In this document: piece after piece, positions 46,800 through 59,281 of the stretch | How the letters are laid out: every line of letters starts with the position of its first letter | Numbering within the stretch: the stretch's first letter is position 1 | Assembly (NCBI RefSeq): GCF_963678635.1 | Contig: NW_026970991.1 | Span: 62,001 to 126,000 of the forward strand | Direction of reading: 5' to 3' | DNA length: 64,000 bases | Origin: Symsagittifera roscoffensis | Taxonomy: Eukaryota; Xenacoelomorpha; Acoela; Convolutidae | Notes under the pieces: model-generated | Told to the model about the DNA's origin: nothing | Database searches by the model: none | What the model saw: only the letters and a program-made list of their open reading frames with translations | Made by a program: the position numbers and the translations under genes

Positions 46800-47596
46800 A
46801 ATCTGAAAGCAGCCTCCGATAAATCACATTTTTTCTTAACACGCGTTAAAATTTTAGAACATAATATTCTATCATTCCATTAAAATCACGCATTGATGCA
46901 AATCAAAAACTTCAACCACCTACAAATAAAAATAAAATCCAAGATTTCTTTGGAATGTTGAATTTCTTAAGCAAATATGTTTACAAAATGCAACTATACT
47001 TAACACCTTTTTATAACATCCTCAGACAACAAAATAATTTTGAATGGACCATTGAACATCAATCTCGATTTGAAGAAATTAAAAAACTTTTGACAGAACA
47101 AATTGCAAATACAATTCCAAATCCAAACCAACCATTCTATGCAATGTGCGATGCTTCAAATTTTGGCATCGGCGCAGCATTACTACAATCACATAGTGGA
47201 ACAAATAAAATGAATCTTATATTAGCAAATTCACGATTATTCACACAAGCCGAGCTACGACTCTCTACTCTAATGAGAGATAGTACAGCTATATTCTACA
47301 CACTTACAGAATGCGAATTTCTGATACTTGGATCAAAACACCCAACAGCTCTATTCACAGATCATAAACCAATTATATTCTTTTCACACAAAAATCAAAT
47401 CCAAATCAATCGATTTCGATTCATTTTAATGAAATTCCCAAACTTACATATAGTTTGGACAGCAGGAAAAAACCTTGCATTACCAGATACATTAAGTAGA
47501 AATACGCCACTTGAACTAGTTACACGAAAAACTACAGTTGAAATACCAAAAAATATCAAATTCTATCTCGCAAAAGATGAAACATCACCCCGATAA
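46800..47596 (+). pseudogene. pol remnant: end of RT plus RNase H
   Basis: After the gag a short piece of the end of the RT palm is visible (SDKSHFF...VKIL, about 46,815-46,860, with a frame change), followed by the connection FFGMLNFLSKYV. RNase H then follows in the frame 46,955-47,596, with catalytic-type CDASNFGIGA (Asp near 47,150), a LFTDHKP block and DTLSRN at the end. The protease and most of the RT, including the catalytic YxDD block, are missing between about 46,790 and 46,805. This copy therefore could not make its own reverse transcriptase. Confidence 0.75.
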
Positions 47597-49403
47597 GAAT
47601 GCAAATACGCAGGAAAAACTGAAATTGATCAATCACAAATAAACAATCTTCAACATTTTCCACTCTACTTAGATTGCCAAATTAATCACTATGAAAATGA
47701 TTTGTTAGGTACATCTACCTTTAAACCAATGCCATACTCACAATGGATAAAAAATAATACTCAACAAAAGAAAATAAAACAACAACCGCATAAAAAAGAC
47801 CTTTTTCCATTAATTGAAAAAGAAAATTTGACCGATAAAATAAATTTATCAGGACCACAAATAAATGATTCAAAATAGTCAATAAATCAAGTTTTTAACT
47901 TCCATGACCCAGTTGACACAATTCCCCTATCAAAACTATAAAATTGATAATATTTTTCTCCCACCAACAGAAAAAATTATACTTGAACTTTTAAAACAAA
48001 TTTTGACCCAGTAATTAGACAACTCAAATCATGGCACAAATATAAAACAAAACCAGCAAAAGCTGATACCACAATTTTAGGAAACAAAACACTCCTCCGA
48101 TATTTCCGAAAATTTAATAACACAACAATCAATGAAAATACAGATTTTTTAGAATATCAATTAGATGATTCTAAAGATCCCTGTCTTCCTTTAAGCATGA
48201 TACTAATAGCATTTAACATCTCCCATACGCAAAATACAAAAGGACACTCCTGATCAGAAAAGACATACTCGAATTTCACACAAAATTTTTATTTTCCAAA
48301 TGCACCAATTTGGATAAAAGTATTATTCAATGTTTGTATAATATGTCAATTGAACAAACCTTATCCAAATCAAAAACAAATAGCACAGAAACAAGATTTT
48401 AAAGGACGAAGCTTGTATTTCAACCATCGAATTTCAATCGACACAAAAGGACCAATTTCACCATCCTCTGAAGGAAACTCCTACATTATGGTCATTGTTG
48501 ATGCATTCACACAGTATGTAGCACTCAACCCAGTACCACATTGTAATGCTTATTATGCTTACACAACACTTTACGAACACTGGATAGCTAAATTCGGATT
48601 ACCTGAAATCCTAGTTACAGACAACGGTACAGAATTTATTAATAATGAAATGCCACTTATATAATCTTAAACATAAACCACGTACATCTCATGCACCTTG
48701 GACAAACGGTTTAGTCTTGGACAAACCGTTCATTACAAGAATATCTTAGATGTATCATTAATGGAAATAATACGCGATATACAGAATTGTCAGCAGATGT
48801 AAAATTATTTCCCGTATCATACAATTCACAAATAACGACTACTTTAGGAATGTCACCATATGAAATGATCTTTAATCAAAAGCCACGAAAACCAATTATG
48901 TTTACAGCAAACGCCCATAAAAATGCACAAGGTTATTGTCAACCAAATAAAGATTCAATATGTTATAATCTACCATTACACACACATGATGAAGATCATT
49001 TTCATCACCCACAATTTCTCAAATTAGCCTCCGGCACACATACCGAATGGATTTTAAATAGAGATAAAAAACTCAATGAAATCTACCAAAAAGTACCAAA
49101 GAAATTGTTACAAAGACAAAACATTAATAACCAAATTAATTCACTTTTATGCCAGCCACAGATTTCAAAATTGGAACATTTGTCTTAATACCTAATTTTA
49201 TTACACAGAAAGGAATCGCCAAACAATTACAAACACTTCGAAAAGGACCAGACCAAATAATTGCCAAACCCACTGAAGTAACATACAAACTCACAGATTC
49301 AACCAAAAAAGAAATTGTTCAGCATCGTAACAATCTATTACCTTACTACCCGAAAGAATACGCATTACGCGAATTAACTCAATTATATTCTTTTACAGGT
49401 TGA
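47597..49403 (+). pseudogene. pol remnant: integrase, broken
   Basis: Frames 48,350-48,664, 48,787-49,188 and 49,149-49,403 cover the integrase in pieces. The first two catalytic Asp are present: ISIDTKGP at about 48,440 and VTDNGTEF at about 48,620, 60 codons apart. The place of the third, acidic residue (after TNGLV) is hit by a short duplication of CTTGGACAAAC at 48,698-48,732 that shifts the frame. The C-terminal GPY/F-type module follows (RKGPDQIIAKPTEVTYKL, then HRNNLLPYYPKEY). The N-terminal zinc-binding part (47,640-48,340) is too decayed to trace well. Confidence 0.7.
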
Positions 49404-50925
49404 GAAGTTATTCAAAACCATACACATACAGAACAAGAAACAAATGTACAAGACGACGTTCATCATACACAAAATCAAAAACAAAACACAACACAACTCA
49501 TAAAAATACAAAAACACTAGACCCAAAAATACCTTCAAGAGAAAGAAAAAACAGGAAAATGATAGAAAAAAATCTTACCACAAGAACAAATAGAAAAATC
49601 AGAACACAGAGAATCATCACGACTTAGAAATCAACCACGTAAAAATTACAAAACATTCATCCCACAATCTAAAATATTAAAGAAAGTTGAATTTTAAAAA
49701 ACAACTTTGATTTTAAAGTTAATAATTTGTACACCTCTAAATCATTTTGAACTTTCACATTTTCAAGATAACATGCTGAAATGTACGCAACAATTCTAGT
49801 TCAAATTCAGCCAATAGGATTCAATCAAATCCGTTACCTTCAATATCTCCAACACAAACCTACTAGCCGATAGATATTAATCTCCAGGCATTTCTATAAC
49901 TATAACTTTACAACCTCCAGGTCAAAAATAAGCTACTCGCTAAAACTTGACAACTAAAATAAATACCATCATAATATTACAACCCTTCCCTATCTAATAA
50001 CGTAAAGATCAACAATGTTTTCCCAACTTAGACCTCAAAAACCCTCCAACCAAAAATGGCAAATTAGCCTAAAGTAAAAAAGGAAAAAAATCATTTGGCC
50101 TAAGGTACAAATATTTCAAAAATACCCCAGATTACCCAACAAATAAAAACAAAGCAAAGAAGACCTCCTGAGCACCATAAAATTAGCCTCCAACAATTTT
50201 TTCACAAAACTCAACTCACTTGTCAAAAAATCAATAAATAATCCGACCACACGTGAATTTCGCCCCAGAAATTCAAAAAATATTCGACGAACGAATCATT
50301 TCGTAAATGCTTCTCTCTTTAACAGTAAATACCTTAAAAAAAATCATAAACATTTTCGTAAAATTTTTCATTCTATTTAAACTTTTGCTTATATTTTTTA
50401 TCGAAACTTTTGATCCCCTAATAATCCTTTTAAATTTTTTTTGCAATATTCTTTTAATTTTCTACTCCCTATTTGAAATATACCTCCAACTTTCCCAAAT
50501 CATTGACCACATTCACAGATACCATAATTCAAAATCTATTTAAATGATACGAACAATTTTTAGTAGAACAGATATTTTTTTACTATTCGTAATTTTCATC
50601 ACATTTTTATCATCCCTAATTATGACAATGTGAAAATGTGTAAAAAAGGCAATAGTTACATTGGCCTTAGCAACAATCCTTTTAATTTTTTTCATCGAAG
50701 AATATTACAATAAACATAATTCTTCCCACTAAGAAACAGATTAATCGGAAACATTTCCAAAATTGCTAAACAACCACCACCAAAACAGTCTTCACCGACA
50801 TCCCCCCAAGAAAACCCAGTCATACCCACAACTACCCAAAACCCCCAAACATCCACACGAATTTCTTTTCAAGATAACCCGTACACTTTTGAAGAACGAC
50901 AAGCCCGCTTATCCGAACCCCTAGA
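49404..50925 (+). other. Region between pol and env-like ORFs
   Basis: A tail frame (49,400-49,627) is Lys/Arg/Thr-rich. The frame 50,307-50,543 codes for 78 residues, mostly Leu/Ile/Phe with two or three possible membrane helices; it may be a real small membrane protein of the element, or low-complexity AT-rich DNA. No other feature seen. Confidence 0.35.
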
Positions 50926-51795
50926 ACCGGTTCAGCGACAAGCATCTCTAAGTGAACCAACATATAATTTGTACCCCACATTACCACAAGACTTAAATCG
51001 AATAAGACATACTAGTCAAAATCAAAATACAGTTGAAGTAAATAGACAAATTATACATCCACGAAGAAATAGAAATTTTCATAGAGATTATACATCCATC
51101 AATCAATAAAATACTTCTAGATGCACAAATAAAAGAATATAATACAAAAAAATCATCAAGACAAAACACATATGACGAAGAACATAATAATATAGATACA
51201 ACACCTAAGGCAACACAGATACCACCCCTACCACAACACCATTCATTATCATTAGTCCCCAAAATTTTCGAAACCTAGCAGCCAGAAATAACCCAAATTT
51301 TAGACCAAAGACAACACAAAGTCCCATTCAACACATAATGACACATCATTTACAAAATGATAATACATATGAACAAATTATCGAACAACCTCATACCACC
51401 ACTTTTCAGTCTCAAAATAATCATTATTTTAGCCCACGATGAGCCGACAACTTGGATCCCTCCATCGCTCAAATTCCCACCCAGCCAACCTCCAAACTCA
51501 AATCCCAATTATCCCACTTTTTGCTTTCCCCCCACCCGATTCTCCAATTATTATTATACCATCAAGCATGAATTCTGATACTAACTCAGATTCTTCTGTT
51601 TTTCATACTATCTCACAATTTAATAACTCCAATGTAGAAACTCTTCAGCGACAAGCATCTCTAAGTGAACCAACATATAATTTGTACCCCACATTACCAC
51701 AAGACTTAAATCGAATAAGACATACTAGTCAAAATCAAAATACAGTTGAAGTAAATAGACAAATTATACATCCACGAAGAAATAGAAATTTTCAA
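50926..51795 (+). repeat. Chimeric internal duplication, B-A-B pattern
   Basis: Block B (TTCAGCGACAAGCATCTC ... AGAAATAGAAATTTTCA, about 150 bp) occurs at 50,930-51,080 and again at 51,645-51,795. Between them lies block A (about 51,081-51,643), which is also found at about 53,955-54,506 at the end of the env-like region. In the copies I compared by eye A is identical. Confidence 0.9.
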
Positions 51796-52131
51796 AACCC
51801 CAGAGTTCATTTTGATATACCCCAATCACCAACACCAACTACTTCAGAAATTTCAAGCAGTACACCACCAGAAACTCCCACACTCCTTTCACAACACAGC
51901 ACCTCAAGTATACCCTCAGGCTACTTAGGTTCAACACCAGCATCTGAACAAATCCGTGAAAATCCTTTTAACCTTCCCCCCTCCCCCAATCCCACCGAAC
52001 GACTACCATATTGGACGACACACTCATATACACAAGGTGATCCAAACATAGTCAATGAACCAATAGATATTTCTTCTGATACAACGCTATCATCATTACC
52101 AGAAACACTATCACTCCCGTCAACACCATGA
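51439..52131 (+). CDS. Pro/Ser/Thr-rich ORF of the LTR element
   Basis: 230 codons from ATG 51,439 to TGA. The product is rich in Pro, Ser, Thr, Asn and Gln with no membrane helix or known motif. The reading frame crosses the A/B junction of the internal duplication, so its present shape is in part a product of that rearrangement; the second, 3' copy of its start (54,303-54,599) continues differently. A shared N-terminal part would fit an alternative or auxiliary element protein, but I cannot assign a function. Confidence 0.45.
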   Translation: MSRQLGSLHRSNSHPANLQTQIPIIPLFAFPPPDSPIIIIPSSMNSDTNSDSSVFHTISQFNNSNVETLQRQASLSEPTYNLYPTLPQDLNRIRHTSQNQNTVEVNRQIIHPRRNRNFQNPRVHFDIPQSPTPTTSEISSSTPPETPTLLSQHSTSSIPSGYLGSTPASEQIRENPFNLPPSPNPTERLPYWTTHSYTQGDPNIVNEPIDISSDTTLSSLPETLSLPSTP

Positions 52132-52639
52132 TTAAGCCAAATCTCACCGACATTTTTCCTTTTAAATTTCCCAAACAACCTCGACGCTAGATATCGAGAA
52201 CAATCATCATCAAATATCCCTTTACGATTAGATTGGAACACTTTCGTAGCACCTCCCCCATTATTTGGACAACATCAAGAAAGTAACCGACTCCACAGTT
52301 GGGCCCTCAATAGATGACAATATAGACAAGATATCCACGAAGATATTCGAGAACATAATATTCAAATCCTTCAACAAAACAGTCTCCAATTAAAGTTTGA
52401 AATCACAATCAGACTTAATAATATTGTTCAACACCCCTATCCATTAAATCCACCAAATATAACAGCCCAATCGCTACGACCACCATTTATAACAACTGAA
52501 GTAATATATAAATACGACAGATATACAAAAAACACAATTGGTTACATAACATTTTATAACCCATACTCAGGATTATCATACACATGTATATTCTAAAAAT
52601 ATTAACATTTCAACACATCTTTTTTTCTAATATTTTCCG

Positions 52640-54143
52640 ACCAAAACACAAATCCTTCTCCTCGCACAGGACCCCAGGATTTATTAGTAACACACTATGA
52701 TTGTGAAGAAAACGAACAAAAAACACTACTCAAATATGCAATAAATCAAGTATCACAATGCGAAACAGAACCACAAGCTATAGAAACTACAAATGTAATA
52801 GCATGTAAATACAGAAATCGACTTTATAAAACACAATACTCTGAAATACTTGTCGAATACGAAAAAGGTTTCGACATGACCACTGGAAAAATAAAATTTG
52901 ACCCTCATGCCAAAATTCATCCTATTAACGAAGGAACATCATACGACCCAGTAAACTTTTATAAGAGCACAGGTCAACCTGTTGGAAAACTAAAACCATA
53001 CGATAGTAAAAGCACACGTTTACAAGAATTGTCACTAATGAATAGCACCTACTTTGGTAATATACATTATGATATTCACTTAGATATGAAATTAGACTAC
53101 CTAATCAGTAGAATTTTCCAAGAAATGTCACTCTCCAAATTAGAAACACTTCACCAATTATGCGAATTGGAAAGGACACAAATCCTACAATCACTCGCAC
53201 TAGCAGTATTGAAAATACCCTACGCAGGATACTTAGTGTCAGGAAATAGATAAAATTTTCTAGACTACGAAGGAAATATTTTATGGTTTCATACTTGTAT
53301 CAAAAAAATATCACCACTATATGTTTTTGAAGATAAACGTTGTTATAAAAGTATCCCTATATTCTATAAAAATAAAGTAAATTTTGTCGACACACTTTCA
53401 AGACGAACATACTTTTGGGATACCGCAGTCCCATGTGGATCAGAAAATAGCCACAATGTCGTACAATTAAACCCTGACGAAGATAAATACTACCTACTTA
53501 CACCGTATCCTACATTAATGCAACCACTCAAAAAGTTTTCACCCGAAAGCATCAGAGCTATCGCTCGTAACCCAAATATTGATTTACAATCAATTGGAAT
53601 ATATTCTAAATCTGATAAACAGCATCACATTAGAACACAACAATTTCAAGAACTATTAACACAAACGGACACAATACAACGACAATCAATCGACCAAAAT
53701 TAAAGAAAACTTGCCGAAACCGCAAGATTTGCAGACATTTATACACAAGACTACAGCGGATATTTTAAGGATATTAAAAATCACATATATTTAAACTGTG
53801 AAAAATACAGACCACAGGATACTTCACCCATAAAAATTTTCAGTTTTGTCACCTTAAAAAACTAAATTCTCGCCTTTCCAGGATGGCCCATACACACAAG
53901 TGAATCGCCAAGCAAGTGTAGCACGTTTACTATTTGCAGGATTTTTTGGAATTTTTCCATCATCAATCAATAAAATACTTCTAGATGCACAAATAAAAGA
54001 ATATAATACAAAAAAATCATCAAGACAAAACACATATGACGAAGAACATAATAATATAGATACAACACCTAAGGCAACACAGATACCACCCCTACCACAA
54101 CACCATTCATTATCATTAGTCCCCAAAATTTTCGAAACCTAGC
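52640..54143 (+). pseudogene. env-like frame of the LTR element, broken
   Basis: One frame runs from about 52,650 to about 53,865 with two in-frame stops (53,251-53,253 and 53,701-53,703); a shift then leads into the frame 53,900-54,142. The protein is unlike gag or pol: Cys-containing, with a GYLVSGNR block and a Cys-Trp-rich part after it. A hydrophobic stretch (RLLFAGFFGIFP, near 53,925) followed by a charged tail would fit a membrane anchor and cytoplasmic end. Place after pol, size and this C-terminal anchor are why I call it env-like. No protein family was recognised, and no signal peptide is clear. The breaks mean it is not functional as it stands. Confidence 0.45.
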
Positions 54144-54506
54144 AGCCAGAAATAACCCAAATTTTAGACCAAAGACAACACAAAGTCCCATTCAACACAT
54201 AATGACACATCATTTACAAAATGATAATACATATGAACAAATTATCGAACAACCTCATACCACCACTTTTCAGTCTCAAAATAATCATTATTTTAGCCCA
54301 CGATGAGCCGACAACTTGGATCCCTCCATCGCTCAAATTCCCACCCAGCCAACCTCCAAACTCAAATCCCAATTATCCCACTTTTTGCTTTCCCCCCACC
54401 CGATTCTCCAATTATTATTATACCATCAAGCATGAATTCTGATACTAACTCAGATTCTTCTGTTTTTCATACTATCTCACAATTTAATAACTCCAATGTA
54501 GAAACT
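53955..54506 (+). repeat. Second copy of duplicated block A
   Basis: Matches 51,081-51,643 as far as I can see without difference. The flanks differ on both sides: to the left env-like sequence, to the right GAAACTCCCGACGAATTC. Confidence 0.9.
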
Positions 54507-55896
54507 CCCGACGAATTCGCAGACTCCGAGCCATCTCCCTCTACCCATACCCAGACCAACTCCTCAGTTTTTTCAAAACCCCCCTTTCGACCCATCTAAT
54601 CCAGTCATCCACTCCCAACCCTTTCCACTCCGTCTTACGCTTCCCAAGTAACCCCAACCTATTATCCATTTAATTCCGACAGATCACCTAATAAATCTCC
54701 AGATAAAATTCAAATTTCCGAAGAACTTGACAATTTTTTACACTACAACAAAAATTAATACACCCCCACACTCTTACAATACATCAACTATCATCAACAG
54801 TAACATCTTCAAATCCACCAACTCCTACACCCTCTTTAGCTTACACTCCATCATTAGCTCAATCATCCACATCCACCAAAAAACCTACCAGCACTAACCG
54901 AGCTTACCACACTTTTAAACGAAAACTCCCAAATCACCCATTTCAAACCAAACCCGGAACAGCCCGAGAATATTTTAACCGCCCAGAACACACAAACACA
55001 AAAAATGTTCTTGAAATCACCCTTCCCTCATTTCCACAATATACATTAAATACCCCTACCATTGCTAACGAAACACGAAATTGTGTTGATGAGCACGTTT
55101 TAATGCCAACACTTCATTGGACAGCTTACTACAATTATACTACTCCCCTTTGTCTACCACTAGCTAACACTAATGAAAATATCGAGAAAAAACAAAAATA
55201 TATTATATAGACTCACCACATCATTAACACCTCAAAAATTTATTTACGTTGGATATAAAAATTATTAAAAACATTCACTGCGGCCCGAGCTAACGATTTC
55301 TCAATGGAATACTACGATCATAATATCATCCGTCCTAACCAAGATCAATTTTTAGACGAAGATCGCTTTGCAAACCCGCAACTAACCGAAAATTTTTTTA
55401 TTAAAACACTATACCTATTCACACTTAATATTTTTGATAAAAAGCATGATCATATAATTTCAGAAGCATTAGTTGACATACAAGCATATGAAATCTTCTA
55501 TGATAAATTACAGTTATTTTCACTATTCTTTCACTTTTTTTCACCACAGGAACGCGATTTGCACTGTTCCCACGATATAGTGTTTTGCACTAAACAAACG
55601 CACAGTTATTGATTTACACACATATTATCGTTTTATACAAAACCATTTTGATTTACACACACCATCACGACAACCCCACCATCGTTTTTAGTTTATTAAC
55701 TCGAAATACACATCACCATTCTTTCTCAATTTTACATATTGCATTAAAAATACTAGCCTCCACGGCATCCTCCGCAACTATGACCCAGTTACCCAAATGT
55801 ATATATTCTTTCCCATCACGAAGACCTTCAATGATGAAGAATCAAGACCCTTCATTATCCCGCATGAATTCATACAACCTATCGAAATACCCATAG
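54507..55896 (+). pseudogene. Unknown frames 3' of the env-like region
   Basis: Several frames with protein-like composition continue: one around 54,800-55,205 (KRKLPNHPFQ, then NVLEITLPSFPQYTLN, ending at a stop near 55,210) and one at 55,304-55,612 (MEYYDHNIIRPNQDQFLDED). They may be parts of a second, 3' element protein. Stops separate them. No domain recognised. Confidence 0.35.
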
Positions 55897-57703
55897 TAGA
55901 ATTTATTCACAATACTAAATATATAATCATAAAATTTATAACCTAATTCAAAACACACCTTATGAGTTCGCAGTAGGCACAGAAGAACTAAACACCATCA
56001 ACGCACTTCAATTGCTTTGGTCACTGCTACAAACTGAAAATGTCATACGCATACTAGCCAAGTTATTAACAACATCAGCCTTAATTCACGACATCTTCCC
56101 ACATGGATGAATATGGTAAATGTGAATTAAAATAATTTTAACTAATAAATTTAAAACTGTACTAACCATTTTCTTTCAATGTTTAATTTATTCTTTTAGT
56201 CTTCACACCACAATCATCTACAAAACAGAAAAATAAAAACTTGTTAAATTATATTCAAACTCCTTAATCTTTCGCATTAAATAATGTAGTAAAATTCATA
56301 CCAAATGTAGTAATTCCATTTATAAATTATTTTCCCACGAAGCAGTAAAATTAATACGATGAAAATTTGAATTTTTAAATTTCCCCAAAAGCAGTAAAAT
56401 TCAGTTTCTATGCAATAAATTCATAAAATGAGAAAGCAGTACTAACTTATTCAATGTTCTCATTCATTCGCACAAGAATTCTATCCATACTCGCACAGCT
56501 CGCCCACGAAGAATTGCTTAAGTAATGATTTTATGTTTCAAGATTTCACTAACAACAACTCTAACAAGCGATAACAAGTTTCAAACTTTTCTTTAACCCG
56601 GTTGGAAAGGAATTATATACTACACCAAACTAACCAACGCAGCTTACTAAACACCACAAATCATAAAATAACAGCATGACTAAGAAAAGAAAACCAACGG
56701 TACCCAAACCGGATTAACCCAGCTTAAAACTGAATAACTTATTCTAATGAAGACTATTATAAAGTCTAAGAAAGAAATAATAAAACACAAAAAACTCGTA
56801 AGACAAACCCAAACCAAAAACAATTTAATTTTTGAAAAAAGGACACAACCAAAGTAACATAAGAAAGACCAGAAAAAACCAACTCAAAATGTTATCACAT
56901 AACAGGACCTCTCAAAGAAACAGCATGAAATAATACTCCCATTCCTGGCCTAACCCACCAAAGAAGGACGTCCTGAGCATGCTTATAGCCGGCCTAACTC
57001 ACCGCGCTACACCCACGCTTTGTGACCACACTTCAATTTTTTAATAAGAGGTACTCAAGGGTGAGTAACTCTTCAAAATAACTGAACTAAAGTAAAACGC
57101 TTTTATGAAAACAACTAATTAAGATCATGACTAAAAACTAAATTAACGAAAATTTATAAAATGTAAATCATAATATGCAGTATATAGATCACCCACAACA
57201 ACAAAGACGAACATCCAAAGACTAGACGATCCCATCACACTCAAACAAAAGAATGGCTAAACATAACCGACATGCGGTCCACAATCACGACTCAAAGGAT
57301 TTAGACTACGACTTGACTTCGCAGAAAAGGACTTCATTGAACTAGACCAATGACCACCTCGATGTTCAAGTGTACGTACAGATCCGAGTTACAAGGCATC
57401 CCTTCCAAACACGATTTTCACGCCGTTCCCAGACGAGGCTGCACACAAAACAGTTCTCTACTAATACAGAAAAATCTGACATAGCAAACCATTTTGAAAT
57501 CGGATTGATTTCATTGGGGATCACAATCGTTGTCGAATGACATAATAACAACTTCCTATCCCTGATTCCAGCGTCCTGGAACGTTCTTCTTCAAGAGGAA
57601 CCGGATAAGAAAATGATGTTCGCCAAATACCAACGTTCATCATTCATCCTTCAATTACAGAAAGAAAGATAGTTCTAAAAAACTCTGTAAACCCCGGATG
57701 GGT
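55897..57703 (+). other. 3' untranslated part of the LTR element
   Basis: No kept frame. A loose word, GCAGTAAAATT, recurs near 56,285, 56,343 and 56,392. Just before the LTR are purine-rich stretches (GAAAGAAAGATAG at 57,660 and GGATGGG ending at 57,703) that could be the polypurine tract. Confidence 0.45.
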
Positions 57704-58111
57704 GGAACCCGATCTAAACTACATTTTATTATTAGATAAATTAGATATTTTACCACTGTAAAATATTTAATATTAATCAATCATATTCCATCAAACTAAC
57801 AACCCACTTATTTGTAAGTGCTGAAACTACTTGTAGTTTCAGCACCAGAGTGATTTGAATTTAACTTAGAAATTAGTTGTCTCTCCAAGAGAACTTCAGC
57901 AGTCGCAATAAGCCAGTATACTCTAGATCTATTGAGCCTAGCAGAGACTAGTAAAACACCCTGAGACTAGTAGATATAAGAGTAAGATTAGGATCGGTAT
58001 TAGAATAAGAAGTTGCACGAATCTATCCGGCCGAAAATAAGATAGCGTGACGAGCAGACGGTGTACCCTATCCGAAATTACTCTGTGAGTTAACCTCAAG
58101 GACCTAACTCA
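57704..58111 (+). repeat. 3' LTR
   Basis: 408 bp, near 95% identical to the 5' LTR, with the same ends and the same hairpin pair. Followed by CTTA, the target-site duplication. Confidence 0.93.
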
Positions 58112-59281
58112 CTTAATAATTTGCGTATTTCAGGTTGACTGATGCTACGTTTTGTTTAGCTGATTGTAGAAAATATCACCTGCGTTGTCTATGATTTTGT
58201 GCCATCTACTAATTAACCACGTGTTCTATCTATTTTCCCGCTTTGTTTACTGGTCAAAGGGGTATGGGGGCTATAGGAGGAAAATCTTTGTATAAAAATG
58301 GTGAGCATTGCATTTTTTTTGATAGTTTCTCTTTGAAACATCTCCACGTCAAGTAGTAAGAGTTTTTGATTTCAGTTTTTTTCGTTTTCACCGCCTCTCT
58401 GCCGCGCCCCACAGCCTCCCAACCGCGGCTCCTCCACCCTGCAGCGCTCCACTCTTAAATCAAATTTAATAATCAAGCAAAGTTGATCTGAATTATGAAG
58501 CATCATATGAAGCAAACGTTCACATTCAATCAATTTTTATGTAGTGAGTCATTGATTATACTTTTCAAGTATTCCTTCTATTCTTTGTAGGTGCAGCAGT
58601 CAAATCGATTGATCGACTACATTTTCATATCCCATAGTTGGTGGCGGCTCTTGTTGTTGACATCTCAGACAGCTCCATTAGTTTCCTCATGCTCATGTTG
58701 ATCTGCTGATAATTAAGGCATGCTTCGTTCCAGGCATGCTTATCTAAACAGTACGTAGATAATGTCATGACAAATCTTTTAAATACAACTTGAATCGTTC
58801 ATAAGTTGAGACAGAAAGAATGAGAGCACTTGATGATAAATCTAGAAAGGTTTGGCAGGTCGGTCGCGACCTTGATAAACAAAAGGCGAGTTTAGCACGA
58901 ATAGCCAGCACACTAATGACGTCATAATAATCTAATAAACTACGCCACACCACATTTCCCCCTCTCGGGAAAAATTCAAACAAAGTTTGAATTTCTTTAC
59001 TTTGACAAAAAAAAATACTAAATGTGCCCTCACGGACGTTAAACAATACTTCTTGTATCAGATAAAACACTAGGAGGAGTTTTACAAATGGACTGATGTG
59101 ACTTGAGGAAGAATACGAAAGTTTTGTAAGTTTTAGCTAGTTCGAAGGTACGAAAAGTTTTATTTGTCTGAACGACGCAATGGGTGGTCGGAAGAACTCT
59201 TTTTAGAGAAGCGCGTGAATTTTCTATATAAGCCTTCGGAATCATCGGGAAGAACAACCCGAGACTGTCCTGCTTGGTTCA
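58112..59281. other. Flank, probably including the 3' LTR of the minus-strand element
   Basis: No gene seen. A GC-rich patch (58,398-58,450) stands out. On the minus strand the stretch from 59,281 down to about 58,770 lies directly after the pol stop of the next element and has a TATATAG word near 59,220, so it probably holds that element's 3' LTR. The partner LTR is outside the window, so the borders cannot be set. Confidence 0.35.

Larger units (their letters stand above)
41888..58111 (+). mobile_element. 16.2-kb Ty3/gypsy-type LTR retrotransposon with env-like region
   Basis: Two direct LTRs (41,888-42,296 and 57,704-58,111) start with TGGAAC and end with CTAACTCA, and the whole is flanked by the 4-bp direct repeat CTTA (41,884-41,887 and 58,112-58,115). 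That marks a single, complete insertion. I count about 22 differences between the LTRs, near 95% identity, so it is not new. Inside, in order: a primer-binding site, a long leader, an unknown basic ORF, gag, a pol with most of the RT missing, a proline/serine-rich ORF, an env-like frame and further unknown frames, then about 1.5 kb of untranslated DNA. All main frames are broken by stops or shifts. At 16.2 kb it is far longer than the usual 5-10 kb. Internal duplications explain about 1 kb of the excess. Confidence 0.92.

Noticed and set aside
49400..49627. 75-codon Lys/Arg-rich frame after the integrase
   Set aside because: Low-complexity A-rich translation; probably the frame-shifted tail of pol and not a separate protein.
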